Positions 25,083-33,978 of a stretch of DNA of 44,270 nucleotides are shown here, piece after piece (within the stretch, counting starts at the first letter, position 1; each line of letters opens with the position of its first letter). Position numbers and translations under genes: made by a program. Source of the stretch: an uncultured Porphyromonadaceae bacterium (GTDB taxonomy: Bacteria > Bacteroidota > Bacteroidia > Bacteroidales > Muribaculaceae); assembly GCA_900550395.1 (NCBI GenBank), contig URSD01000021.1, positions 1 to 44,270 on the forward strand, in the 5' to 3' direction. Under the pieces are notes generated by a model that was not told where the DNA came from, searched no databases, and worked only from the letters and a program-made list of their open reading frames with translations.

Positions 25083-26441
25083 ATGAAGCTGAAATACATT
25101 GCATTATGCATGGCCGGAGCCGGAATGGCTCTGTATGCGGCAGCACAGAACAATATCGCCGAGGAAGTGGCATGGGTCATAGGCGACGACCCGATATATA
25201 AATCGGACATCGAACACGCCTATCAGGAGATGCAGCAGGACCGTCAGACCATAGTCGGCGACCCGTACTGCTATATCCCAGAAGAAATAGCAATTGAACG
25301 TCTGTTTCTGCATCAGGCCGACCTCGACACCGTGGAGGTGCAGGAAAGCATGGTTCAGCAGCAGGTAGACGCGCAGATGAATTTTCTTGTCAGCAATCTC
25401 GGCAGCCGAGAAAAAGTGGAACAATACTTCAGAAAGCCGTATTCCGAAATACGCGACCAGTATGCCACTAACATCACAAACCGCTTCCGTGTCAATCAGG
25501 TCAAGCAGTCGCTCACAAAGAACGTCAAAGTCACGCCCAGCGATGTACGCCGCTATTTCAACAAGCTGCCGCAGGACAGCATACCTTTCGTCCCCCTGCA
25601 GGTAGAGGCCCAGATCATCACCATCAATCCTCCCGTTCCACGTGAGGAAATCGAGAGCGTCAAGGCACGTCTGCGCGACTATACCGACCGCGTGAATCGC
25701 GGCGAAAGCGACTTCTCTACCCTCGCCATCCTCTACAGCGAAGCCCCCGAGGGTGTGCGCGGCGGTGAACTCGGCTTCGTAGGCCGTGCCACCCTTGTGC
25801 CCGAATTCGCAGCCGTGGCGTTCAACCTCAACGACCCCAAGAAGGTCTCCAAGATAGTGGAGACCGAGTTCGGCTACCACATAATACAGCTTATAGAGAA
25901 ACGCGGCGACCGTATCAACTGCCGCCACATACTTCTGCGTCCCAAAGTCAGCGACGAAGACCTCACAAAAGCCATTACTCGCCTTGACAGCCTCCGTACC
26001 GATATAGTCGACAACAAAACCATAGATTTCGAGACGGCCGCCCGCTACGTGTCGCAGGACAAGGACACCCGCTACAGCAACGGCCGCATGACAAACCAGG
26101 AGACCGGAACCACGCAGTTCGAGATGTCGCAGTTGCCGCAGGAAGTGGCGCGCGTGATTGCCGGCATGCAGCCCGGCGAAATCTCCAAGCCATTCGTTAT
26201 GAAGGACCCGAAGCGCGACCGCGAGATAGTGGCTCTGGTGAAGCTCACACGACGCATCGACGCCCATCAGGCCAACCTCGGCGATGACTACCAGATGATA
26301 AAGAATATGTACGAGGAGTCGACCAAGCAGTCCATTATCGACAAATGGCTGGAAAAGAAAATTGCCGACACCTACGTGCGTATTGAAGACGGCTGGCGTG
26401 GATGTGATTTCCGCCACAAAGGCTGGATTAAATCGAAATAA
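25083..26441 (+). CDS. SurA-like periplasmic peptidylprolyl isomerase
   Basis: 452 residues with a signal peptide (about 1-21, ending ALYAAAQ). The chaperone N-domain is at about 22-165 (EEVAWVIGDDPIYKSDIE). A parvulin-type rotamase domain (about 170-278) shows DFSTLAILYSEAPEGVRGGELGFVGRATLVPEFAAVAF and TEFGYHIIQLIEKR. A second, weaker parvulin-like region (about 280-385) has CRHILLRPKVS and DKDTRYSNGRMTN. It should escort outer-membrane proteins through the periplasm. It is followed after 6 bases by the OstA-like gene. Confidence 0.9.
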   Translation: MKLKYIALCMAGAGMALYAAAQNNIAEEVAWVIGDDPIYKSDIEHAYQEMQQDRQTIVGDPYCYIPEEIAIERLFLHQADLDTVEVQESMVQQQVDAQMNFLVSNLGSREKVEQYFRKPYSEIRDQYATNITNRFRVNQVKQSLTKNVKVTPSDVRRYFNKLPQDSIPFVPLQVEAQIITINPPVPREEIESVKARLRDYTDRVNRGESDFSTLAILYSEAPEGVRGGELGFVGRATLVPEFAAVAFNLNDPKKVSKIVETEFGYHIIQLIEKRGDRINCRHILLRPKVSDEDLTKAITRLDSLRTDIVDNKTIDFETAARYVSQDKDTRYSNGRMTNQETGTTQFEMSQLPQEVARVIAGMQPGEISKPFVMKDPKRDREIVALVKLTRRIDAHQANLGDDYQMIKNMYEESTKQSIIDKWLEKKIADTYVRIEDGWRGCDFRHKGWIKSK

Positions 26442-26447
26442 ACCTCT

Positions 26448-28406
26448 GTGAAACTGAAGCCTAACAGCTCGGCCATAGCGGCGCTATCGGTGCTGGCGGC
26501 AGTCAGTCTCGGCGTCCCGGCTCTGTCGCAGCATCCGCAGTCGGCACCTCCGGTTATAGCGCCACAGATACCCGCAGCCGACCGTACGGCCGGTAACCGT
26601 GTTTTTCTGGAACATGCCAATGTGCTGCGCAAGTCGGAACGCGACGAGTACATGGTCGTGCAGGGCAATGTCCTCTTTACCAAGGGGCCGATGTACATGC
26701 GCTGTGACAGCGCACATTTCTATCCCGACACGGAGTCGATGGACGCATTCGGCAACGTCAGCATGGAACAGGGCGACACGCTCTTCGTCTACGCCGACGA
26801 GCTGAACTACGACGGCGCCACCGAAGTGGCCTACCTCTACAGCGACGCCGGGAAACAGGTACGCCTGATCAACAAAGATGTGATGCTCGAAACTCCGGAG
26901 TTCACCTACGACATGCGCAGCGACATCGGGTATTACGGTGCGGGCGGAGTGCTCACTGACAGTCACAACCGCCTTCGCAGCATCGAAGGAGAATACATGC
27001 CGTCGACCAAAGAAGCCAATTTCTACGGAAACGTGCATCTCAACTCCCATTCAAAAACCGACACACACAAAATCTACACCAACACCCTATATTACAACAC
27101 CACAACACACGTGGCGGAGTTGTACTCTCCCAGCCGGGTTGTCAATGCCAAGGCCACGATATACACGCGCGAAGGCACATACAACACCGAGACAAACATC
27201 AGCAATCTGTACGACCGTTCCACAGTAGTAGGAGCAGAGGGCGGACAGCAGCTGACGGCCGACACAATTTTTTATGACAAAGTTGCAGGCTATGGCGAAG
27301 GTTTCGGCTCGGTGGAACTGACCGACACTGCCAATTGCTCTATAGTACTCGGCGATTATGGCTACTACAATCAGGAACGCGACAGCGCATTTATCACCGG
27401 CCATGCTCAGCTGCAGCAATACAATGAAGGCGATACTCTGTATATGCACGGCCGCTATATCGAGAGTTTCCGTGACATAATGCACACCGAGGTGGCGGAG
27501 GACACCGTGCTCGGCATCCCCGCGCATATAGTGGCCGACACGAGTCATGTGGCAGTGGTGTATCCGCGTGTCCGCTTCTGGCGCGTCGACGTGCAGGGCG
27601 TGGCTGATTCCATGCGCTTCACCCAGCGTGACTCAATGTTGCGCATGTACGTCAATCCTGTCATATGGAGTGGAGAACGTCAGATATTCGGAGACGTCAT
27701 AGAACTTCACATGAACGATTCCACAGTGGACCGCGCGCGGTTGCCGCAAAACGCGTTCACTGCCGAGCATATCGAGGACGTGCATTACAGTCAGCTTGGC
27801 GGAAAAGAAATGATAGCCTACTTCACGGACGGAGAACTGACGCATCTTGACGTCAACGGCAACGTTGAAATAATCATGTATCCGGAGGAAAGCGACTCCA
27901 CCATAAACAAGATTGTGAATGCCGAGAGTAGCTTTCTTTCGGCTGACTTTCACCAGCGCGCCGTAGAACGGATTCTTATGTATCCCGAAACGTCCGGTAC
28001 CGTCACTCCGCTGTTCCTTGCTAAGAAGAATCTGTTCTTCCTTCCTAAGTTCAAATGGTTTGAAAGTATCCGGCCGCGCGACCGTTTCGACATTTTCGTC
28101 GTACCGGACGAGATGGAACAGATAATGGCATCGGCGCCTCGTCCTGTGCCGGAAACAAAGTCTGTCAAGCCCACACCTCGACCTGTTGCTGTTCCGGCTA
28201 CACAGCCACAGGAAGCAGCACCGGCCGAAGATGCGACCGCCCCCGAGGTTGCCGAGCCATCTGAGTCCGTGGAGGTTCAAACTCCTGAAGAACCATCGGC
28301 TGAGAGCGTCGAAGAGAAAGAAACGGAAGAAAAGAGCGACGGCAGCGAGTCTGAAACCGAGAACAGCGACGAAACCACTGCAACGCCGGAGACCATCGCT
28401 GAGTAA
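26448..28406 (+). CDS. OstA-like (LptA/LptD-N type) envelope protein with acidic C-terminal tail
   Basis: 652 residues starting at GTG 26448 (KLKPNSSAIAALSV), with a signal peptide to about 28. Residues about 45-450 consist of repeated OstA-type beta-jellyroll units (VVQGNVLFTKGPMYMRCDSAHFY, DAFGNVSMEQGDTLFVYADELNYD, ANFYGNVHLNSHSKTD, GQQLTADTIFYDK). Residues about 560-652 form a Pro/Glu/Ser/Thr-rich disordered tail without barrel strands. It is probably a periplasmic lipopolysaccharide-bridge component; the LptD barrel is not here. Confidence 0.87.
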   Translation: MKLKPNSSAIAALSVLAAVSLGVPALSQHPQSAPPVIAPQIPAADRTAGNRVFLEHANVLRKSERDEYMVVQGNVLFTKGPMYMRCDSAHFYPDTESMDAFGNVSMEQGDTLFVYADELNYDGATEVAYLYSDAGKQVRLINKDVMLETPEFTYDMRSDIGYYGAGGVLTDSHNRLRSIEGEYMPSTKEANFYGNVHLNSHSKTDTHKIYTNTLYYNTTTHVAELYSPSRVVNAKATIYTREGTYNTETNISNLYDRSTVVGAEGGQQLTADTIFYDKVAGYGEGFGSVELTDTANCSIVLGDYGYYNQERDSAFITGHAQLQQYNEGDTLYMHGRYIESFRDIMHTEVAEDTVLGIPAHIVADTSHVAVVYPRVRFWRVDVQGVADSMRFTQRDSMLRMYVNPVIWSGERQIFGDVIELHMNDSTVDRARLPQNAFTAEHIEDVHYSQLGGKEMIAYFTDGELTHLDVNGNVEIIMYPEESDSTINKIVNAESSFLSADFHQRAVERILMYPETSGTVTPLFLAKKNLFFLPKFKWFESIRPRDRFDIFVVPDEMEQIMASAPRPVPETKSVKPTPRPVAVPATQPQEAAPAEDATAPEVAEPSESVEVQTPEEPSAESVEEKETEEKSDGSESETENSDETTATPETIAE

Positions 28407-28410
28407 GCGC

Positions 28411-29337
28411 TTATCTGCGCCGCCTTATTATCTTACCGGTAGGGGTATATTGAAATGCCTCCTCTGCAAAAATATGCTTTGGCGCGGTTTTCCTGTCGGG
28501 CAGACGGTCTACTATCGCGTGCACTCTGTCCAGTTCGTTTTCGCCGCCTTCAATCACGAGCGCTACAGCTTGTCCCCATTTGTTGTCGGTAATGCTCGTT
28601 ATATAAAACGGCAAGTCCATATAGGGTGCAAGCATCTTCTCAATCTGTTCAGGAAACATCTTTACGCCTCCGCTGTTGATTACATTATCGGCGCGACCAA
28701 GCCAACAGAAAGATGTCGGCGATGTCAGAGCTGCAACGTCATTGGTGACAACACCGTCAAAACTGTAGCCGGGAGCATGGATTATCAGGCAGTCTCGTTC
28801 GTCAAGGCTGAAACTTATACTCGGATTTGCGGTAAACAAAGGGTCTGAACCGTGACGCAGAGCAACATTGCTGCACGTCTCAGTCATGCCGTAGCTTTCC
28901 CATAAGTCATAGCCGCAGGCAAGCAGAGCCTCCCGACGCTCCGGGCTAAGCGGCGCGCCACCCATCATGATGGCGCTGACCAGCGATGCCATCTCCGAAT
29001 TTGATATAAGACAATCGGCCTGTGTGGGACCAGCCGAGAGCAGATCGATATGTTCTGTAATAACAAAGTTATTGGACGGCTTCATATCAACATATCTGCA
29101 CCCCGCCACAATGCTTCGCACCACAGCCATGCGCGTGGCTATACTCGTCATAGGCAGCAACGAGGCTATCACACTATGCGCGTTTAGCCCGAAGCGCCTT
29201 ACGGTAGCCTCGGCCGATTTTATCATGTCGGACTTCAGCAAATGGATCTCTTTAGGCGTTCCGGTACTTCCCGAAGTCTTGACATTTACAAATTCCCGGT
29301 CGTCAGACCATTGTTTCAAAAACTCCTCGTATTCCAT
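28411..29337 (-). CDS. menE: o-Succinylbenzoate--CoA ligase (compact AMP-binding enzyme)
   Basis: 308 residues from ATG 29337 (MEYEEFLKQW); a GTG at 29358 would add 7 residues. The AMP-binding core motifs are present: TSGSTGTPKE (21-30), YGMTETCSNVALR, and INSGGVKMFPEQIEKML. The C-terminal lysine motif is PTGKIIRRR. The first 100-150 residues found in most adenylating enzymes are missing, so the P-loop motif sits almost at the N-terminus; this compact form is usual for Bacteroidetes MenE. The start overlaps the end of menC by 22 bases. Confidence 0.88.
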   Translation of the reverse strand: MEYEEFLKQWSDDREFVNVKTSGSTGTPKEIHLLKSDMIKSAEATVRRFGLNAHSVIASLLPMTSIATRMAVVRSIVAGCRYVDMKPSNNFVITEHIDLLSAGPTQADCLISNSEMASLVSAIMMGGAPLSPERREALLACGYDLWESYGMTETCSNVALRHGSDPLFTANPSISFSLDERDCLIIHAPGYSFDGVVTNDVAALTSPTSFCWLGRADNVINSGGVKMFPEQIEKMLAPYMDLPFYITSITDNKWGQAVALVIEGGENELDRVHAIVDRLPDRKTAPKHIFAEEAFQYTPTGKIIRRRR

Positions 29338-30347
29338 TGGAGTATAGGGAACTGCCACTTTTTATTTCTATCGTATGTCAACACCGCACCCTTGCGTATT
29401 ACAGGCGACGGTATGTTGTTATCGTACAATTCGCCCGTGCCGAGTCCCTGCGGCATTGTGAGCCCGTTTTCAAGCACCTCCCTCGCTATAGCATCCAGCC
29501 CTATGTTGCTTTCCAGGGCCGATGTGTACCAGTAGCCAATACCGGCTTCCGTTGCCGCGTGTCCCCATTCTGCCGCACCGCTAAGACCGCCGCACAACGC
29601 CGGTTTGAGGATAATGTAGGCCGGCTTCACATATTCGAGCAACTGACATTTCTGCGCCAAGGAGCTGCATCCGATAAGTTCCTCGTCAAGGGCTATGGGT
29701 ATCGGACTTTCGGCACATACTCGACGCATCACTTCCGGTTGCCCAGCCCGCACTGGTTGCTCAATGCTGTGGATGCCATATTGTGCGAGAACTTCGAGAC
29801 GTCGCAATGCATCTTCGGGACTGAAAGAACCGTTTGCGTCAAGACGCAACTCCAGAACGTCAGGCCCATAGTGGCGCCGAATCTCCCGCAGCAAATCCAG
29901 TTCGTCATTGAAATCGATCCCTCCTATTTTAAGTTTCAGCAGCCTGAATCCTTCTGAAAGCTTAGCCTCAATACGGCGCTTCATAGTGGCCTTGTCGCCC
30001 ATCCATATCAGACCGTTTATACTTATCTGTCCTCTGCCGGGCCAGGGATGCATACCCTCTTCCAATTGTCGTAAGGCACTTTCAATTCCGAACCGCACAG
30101 CGCTGTACCGGCACTCTTCTATCTCCTCCGGATGCTGACAGTAATATGACAGCACTCGCTCAAAGTCGGGACAATCGTCGGCACTCAGTCCTTTGAACAA
30201 AGCCGCCTCGCCCCACCCTTCACGACCGTCGGAATGGCGTAGACGCACGAAATACGTATCCTTATGCCTCATGCTGGCGCGTGAGGTGCGCGCCTCAAAC
30301 AGAAAGTTAAGGCGATACGGAGCCCACTCACCCGTAATGTCTTCCAT
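29316..30347 (-). CDS. menC: o-Succinylbenzoate synthase
   Basis: 343 residues of the enolase superfamily. The catalytic Lys motif is KLKIGG and the metal ligands are Asp in LRLDANGSF, Glu in SIEQPV and Asp in ALDEEL; the late Lys is in YIILKPALCGG. MenC dehydrates SHCHC to o-succinylbenzoate in menaquinone synthesis. Start ATG 30347 overlaps the menB stop. An amino-acid epimerase of the same superfamily is made unlikely by the menD-menB-menE context. Confidence 0.92.
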   Translation of the reverse strand: MEDITGEWAPYRLNFLFEARTSRASMRHKDTYFVRLRHSDGREGWGEAALFKGLSADDCPDFERVLSYYCQHPEEIEECRYSAVRFGIESALRQLEEGMHPWPGRGQISINGLIWMGDKATMKRRIEAKLSEGFRLLKLKIGGIDFNDELDLLREIRRHYGPDVLELRLDANGSFSPEDALRRLEVLAQYGIHSIEQPVRAGQPEVMRRVCAESPIPIALDEELIGCSSLAQKCQLLEYVKPAYIILKPALCGGLSGAAEWGHAATEAGIGYWYTSALESNIGLDAIAREVLENGLTMPQGLGTGELYDNNIPSPVIRKGAVLTYDRNKKWQFPILQWNTRSF

Positions 30348-31165
30348 TATCCGGGGAATTGCGGGAAGCGATCAAAGTCAGGGTCGCGTTTCTCAAGGAA
30401 AGCATTCTTGCCTTCCTGTGCCTCGTCCATCAGATAATACATCAGAGTGGCATCGCCTGCAAACTCCATGAGTCCGGCCTGACCGTCAAGCTCTGCATTG
30501 AGCGCCCGCTTTATCATGCGTATAGCGAAAGGACTGCGCTTCATGATAGTCTCGCACCACTCCACGGTCTCGTCTTCCAGCCTCTCGGGAGGAACGACAG
30601 CATTCACCATCCCCATGCGCAGGGCCTCGTCGGCCGTATATTGCCGACACAGGAACCATATCTCGCGGGCTTTCTTCTGTCCCACACACCGCGCGAGGTA
30701 CGACGAACCGAATCCGGCATCGAAACTGCCCACCTTTGGCCCGGTCTGCCCGAAGCGTGCCGTCGAGGATGCGATGGAGAGATCGCACACCACATTGAGC
30801 ACGTTGCCGCCGCCGATACTATAGCCGTTCACCATGGCTATCACGGGCTTGGGGATACTGCGTATGGCCTTGTGCAGTTCCAGTACATTGAGTCGCGGCG
30901 TTCCGTCTTCGTCGCGGTAGCCGCCACGGCTTTTGTAGTGCTGGTCGCCGCCGCTGCAGAAAGCCTTGTCTCCGGCTCCTGTAAGTACTATCACGCGCAC
31001 AGCAGGCGTACGGCGACAATAATCCATAGCGTCAAGCATCTGGGCGTTGGTCTGCGGGCGGAAGGCGTTGTACACCTCCGGACGGTTTATCGTTATCCGC
31101 GCAATGCCTTTGTAAAAATCGAACAGGATGTCGCTGTAATCCTTTATTTTAGTCCATTCTCTCAT
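30347..31165 (-). CDS. menB: 1,4-Dihydroxy-2-naphthoyl-CoA synthase
   Basis: 272 residues of the crotonase superfamily. MenB features: AFCSGGDQHYKSRGGY, the oxyanion hole region MVNGYSIGGGNVLNVVCDLSIAS, FGQTGPKVGSFDAGFGSSYLAR, and REIWFLCRQYTADEALRMGMVN. It ring-closes o-succinylbenzoyl-CoA. The start overlaps the menD stop by 4 bases (31162-31165). Confidence 0.96.
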   Translation of the reverse strand: MREWTKIKDYSDILFDFYKGIARITINRPEVYNAFRPQTNAQMLDAMDYCRRTPAVRVIVLTGAGDKAFCSGGDQHYKSRGGYRDEDGTPRLNVLELHKAIRSIPKPVIAMVNGYSIGGGNVLNVVCDLSIASSTARFGQTGPKVGSFDAGFGSSYLARCVGQKKAREIWFLCRQYTADEALRMGMVNAVVPPERLEDETVEWCETIMKRSPFAIRMIKRALNAELDGQAGLMEFAGDATLMYYLMDEAQEGKNAFLEKRDPDFDRFPQFPG

Positions 31166-32823
31166 GCGAAATATCTTTTGATTGTCTCCGCACTTGCATC
31201 GGGCGGAATGATTATATTCAGAATAGCCGGACGGCCGGACGGAGCGAAAAACACCGGCATGACAGACAATAATGACGCCTCATCCGCCGCCTCGTAATAG
31301 TCGAACCCGAATCCCGCGGCAAGTTCGCGCAGAGGCAGACGCACACCGCCAGCAAGCCATCGGTCGGTTTCCGGTAAATCGCGTGTCGACTTTATGAATC
31401 GGAATATTCCACCTCCGCCATTGTTCAGTACTGCCATGCGGAACGTCACAGGCACTTCCTGTATCGCAAGTGCACCCATATCGTACTGCGCCGACATGTC
31501 GCCGGTAACCAGAAGTGTCAATTCATCCGTCGCCATAGCGGCACCTATTGCGGTTGAGGTGCACCCGTCTATGCCACTCACGCCTCTGTTGCACTCCGTG
31601 CGTATGGCTCCGGGGCATCCGGTCAGCTGCGCATATCGTGCGGCCGTTCCATTACTCAGATGCAACGATGTGCCGGACAGCACACTCTGCATCAACCGGT
31701 TCATGGCACGAAAATCGCTCCACGGAGCCGATTCGGCATATGCTTGTGTGATATGGCCGGCGCGCTCAGATAAGCTTTGCCATTCAGCTGCGTAGCCGGA
31801 ATCATTATCTTCAAGATAAGGCAGTAACGAAGCGAAAAACTCCGTGGGAGCGCAGTCGATGCGGTGGTCAAGATGCAGCATCGTGTCAAGACAATGGTCT
31901 ACGGTCGAGACACTCCAATGCCGCATTGATTTCTTTGCCGACCGCATGGAGGCCTTAATCATTCTCGAAAGCAAGGCGCCTCCAATGGTGATGACTATAT
32001 CGGGGTTAAGCAACGCCTCGGATTCCGGCATACGCAGCATGGCATCGATATTGGCCGGAATTCCCTGACCGAGATTGCTCTGCAATTCCGAGATAACCGC
32101 GACGTTGCCAGGAAGCATGGACAGGGCTTCTTTCAGCTTTGGCTCCGGGGACTGGAAACCGGCCACCACAAGCACCTGCCGCGCACTATTCATCTCAATG
32201 GCAAGTTCGCGGGCCGTAGCCTCCGGCAGGCGTCGTACCGTCGGGACAAAATCAGGCAGACGAAAATCATCGGCAGAGTCATCACCCATCGCATTGATAG
32301 GTTCGTCAATGCCGACATTCACATGCACCGGTCCGCAAGGGTCACTTACGGCCATCATCATGGCATCAGCCATACGTCGACGGCACAGACGCTCAAGGCC
32401 GGCATCGCCACGTGTCACCGGCAGATGGAATGTGGCTTTTGTCACGGCTGCAAGAGCTCCCGGCTGACGTATCGTCTGACTGTCATCCTGGTCAATCCAT
32501 TCCTCGGGGCGGTCGGCCGTGACAGCAATGAGTGGTATCTGCCTGTAATAGGCTTCAGCCAGAGCCGGAGCCAGATTCAGCACCGCGCTGCCACTCGTGC
32601 ATACGACAGCTACCGGTCGGCCGGTCTGCACCGCAATACCCAATGCTACGAATGCCGCCGAACGCTCATCGATAACTTCGTTCAGCTGTATCTCCCGGCG
32701 TCGGGCAAGCGCCACAATCAGCGGAGCGTTGCGCGAACCGGGCGACACAACAGCCCTGCGTACTCCATATCGCACGAGCGCCGCGGCTACAAGCCGACAA
32801 TTATATTTGTCCGTATTAAGCAT
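31162..32823 (-). CDS. menD: 2-Succinyl-5-enolpyruvyl-6-hydroxy-3-cyclohexene-1-carboxylate synthase
   Basis: 553 residues of the thiamine-diphosphate enzyme family. The N-terminal pyrimidine domain shows VVSPGSRNAPL, DERSAAFVALGIA and TSGSAVLNLAPALAEAYY. The C-terminal pyrophosphate domain shows GDMSAQYDMGALAIQ and VLNNGGGGIF (cofactor and Mg2+ site). First gene of the men operon (menD-menB-menC-menE). menF, menH and menA are not in the window. Confidence 0.96.
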   Translation of the reverse strand: MLNTDKYNCRLVAAALVRYGVRRAVVSPGSRNAPLIVALARRREIQLNEVIDERSAAFVALGIAVQTGRPVAVVCTSGSAVLNLAPALAEAYYRQIPLIAVTADRPEEWIDQDDSQTIRQPGALAAVTKATFHLPVTRGDAGLERLCRRRMADAMMMAVSDPCGPVHVNVGIDEPINAMGDDSADDFRLPDFVPTVRRLPEATARELAIEMNSARQVLVVAGFQSPEPKLKEALSMLPGNVAVISELQSNLGQGIPANIDAMLRMPESEALLNPDIVITIGGALLSRMIKASMRSAKKSMRHWSVSTVDHCLDTMLHLDHRIDCAPTEFFASLLPYLEDNDSGYAAEWQSLSERAGHITQAYAESAPWSDFRAMNRLMQSVLSGTSLHLSNGTAARYAQLTGCPGAIRTECNRGVSGIDGCTSTAIGAAMATDELTLLVTGDMSAQYDMGALAIQEVPVTFRMAVLNNGGGGIFRFIKSTRDLPETDRWLAGGVRLPLRELAAGFGFDYYEAADEASLLSVMPVFFAPSGRPAILNIIIPPDASAETIKRYFA

Positions 32824-32833
32824 AATAATGATG

Positions 32834-32841
32834 CAAAATTA
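32834..32841 (-). promoter_or_regulatory. -7 promoter box (TAATTTTG) for the men operon
   Basis: Plus-strand caaaatta reads TAATTTTG on the minus strand, only 10 bases before ATG 32823, so the leader would be just a few bases long. Confidence 0.45.
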
Positions 32842-32864
32842 CTAAATTTCTTCAAAAAATTGTC

Positions 32865-32872
32865 TAATTTTG
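32865..32872 (+). promoter_or_regulatory. -7 promoter box (TAATTTTG) for the acyltransferase cluster
   Basis: An exact TAnnTTTG match 20 bases before ATG 32893, divergent from the menD box 23 bases away; both promoters share a 69-base gap. Confidence 0.6.
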
Positions 32873-32892
32873 CAAGACTAAACAATACGGCG

Positions 32893-33978
32893 ATGAGACA
32901 GCGGCTATATTATTTTGACATGCTCAAAGGCCTTGCCATCTTCATGGTAGTGATGGGGCATGTCATAACATTCTGCGTACGTGAGATCGACCGTACGGCT
33001 CTCTTCAAGATTATTGCCGCGATACATATGCCGCTATTCTTCTTTATAAGCGGTTGGATGACCGGCAGCAGTACGAAAGCACCCGCGATTGGCAAGCGTG
33101 CATTGCAGTTACTGGTTCCCATGTTAGTATGTAGCAGCCTGTGGATTCTTTATTTCCCGCACTCCGGACTTGGAACACCTTTCGACAGCAGTTTCGCCGG
33201 ACTATGGACGGATAAATTCAAGAACGGTTACTGGTTCACACTCGTGCTTTTTGAAATAATAGCGATATATGCTGCTGTCAGGCCTATCCTGCACCGGAGC
33301 AGAAGCATGTGGATAGAGATTGTTGTCTACGGAATCCTGACGGCTTTGTTTCTGTATTTTTACGGCAAATTTGAAAACACAATGGCATGCCGGGTTCTGA
33401 GCTGGCAGTTTGTAGCTGAATTTTTCCCGGTCTTCGCTTTCGGAGTCATGGCAGCACAACGTTCTGACACCTTCCTCAAACTGATAGCCAAGCCCGCAGT
33501 TTCCACTGCGGCGTTTATCGTTCTCGCATTGAGCCTATATGCCGTGCGATGGCCCTGGGACCTTCCCTTTCTTGGGACAGTCAGTCTGGCAATCTGCAAT
33601 ATAGCGATGCAACTATCGCTCGCAGTGGTAGCGCTGGCAGTAGTCATTCCATGGAGCGCCGAGGCGTATGTGCCTGATGCCTCCGGCCACCGATTGGCAC
33701 GTATGTGGTCTTATATCGGGACGCAGAGTCTCACAATTTATCTGCTGCACTACTTTTTCCTGTTTCCGATGGGCTGGGCGCGCCCGTGGCTTGAGGCCTC
33801 GGCTCTTGGTTTCGTACCGGCGTTTGTTCTCAGTTGCGCCACGGCTGCCGTAATCGTCGCCGTGGTGCTCTGCCTGAATCGCATCCTGAAGGTTTCGCCT
33901 CTGCTGGCGTGGCTGCTCGGCGGCCATCTCCCACCGTTCTTAAAGAAAAAAACTAAACCACAAGTAGAAAATGGATAA
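32893..33978 (+). CDS. Acyltransferase family 3 integral membrane protein
   Basis: 361 residues from ATG 32893 (MRQRLYYFDMLKGLAIFMVVMGHV), which lies just after the promoter; a longer frame back to 32323 is antisense to menD and rejected. The opening FDMLKGLAIFMVVMGHVI is the acyltransferase-3 signature with the active-site His. HMPLFFFISGWM follows, and about ten membrane helices run to the end, with YLLHYFFLFP near the last. These enzymes O-acylate sugars or lipids at the inner membrane. The C-terminus overlaps the aminotransferase start by 8 bases. Confidence 0.87.
   Translation: MRQRLYYFDMLKGLAIFMVVMGHVITFCVREIDRTALFKIIAAIHMPLFFFISGWMTGSSTKAPAIGKRALQLLVPMLVCSSLWILYFPHSGLGTPFDSSFAGLWTDKFKNGYWFTLVLFEIIAIYAAVRPILHRSRSMWIEIVVYGILTALFLYFYGKFENTMACRVLSWQFVAEFFPVFAFGVMAAQRSDTFLKLIAKPAVSTAAFIVLALSLYAVRWPWDLPFLGTVSLAICNIAMQLSLAVVALAVVIPWSAEAYVPDASGHRLARMWSYIGTQSLTIYLLHYFFLFPMGWARPWLEASALGFVPAFVLSCATAAVIVAVVLCLNRILKVSPLLAWLLGGHLPPFLKKKTKPQVENG

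Noticed and set aside
25104..26417. Long minus-strand frame (437 codons) opposite the SurA-like gene
   Set aside because: The plus-strand frame has a signal peptide and parvulin motifs; the minus frame is a composition shadow with Leu/His/Val-rich, motif-free sequence.
32323..32892. In-frame upstream extension of the acyltransferase by 190 codons
   Set aside because: It runs antisense through menD, which is a well-conserved gene, and the promoter box and a better ATG lie at 32865 and 32893.
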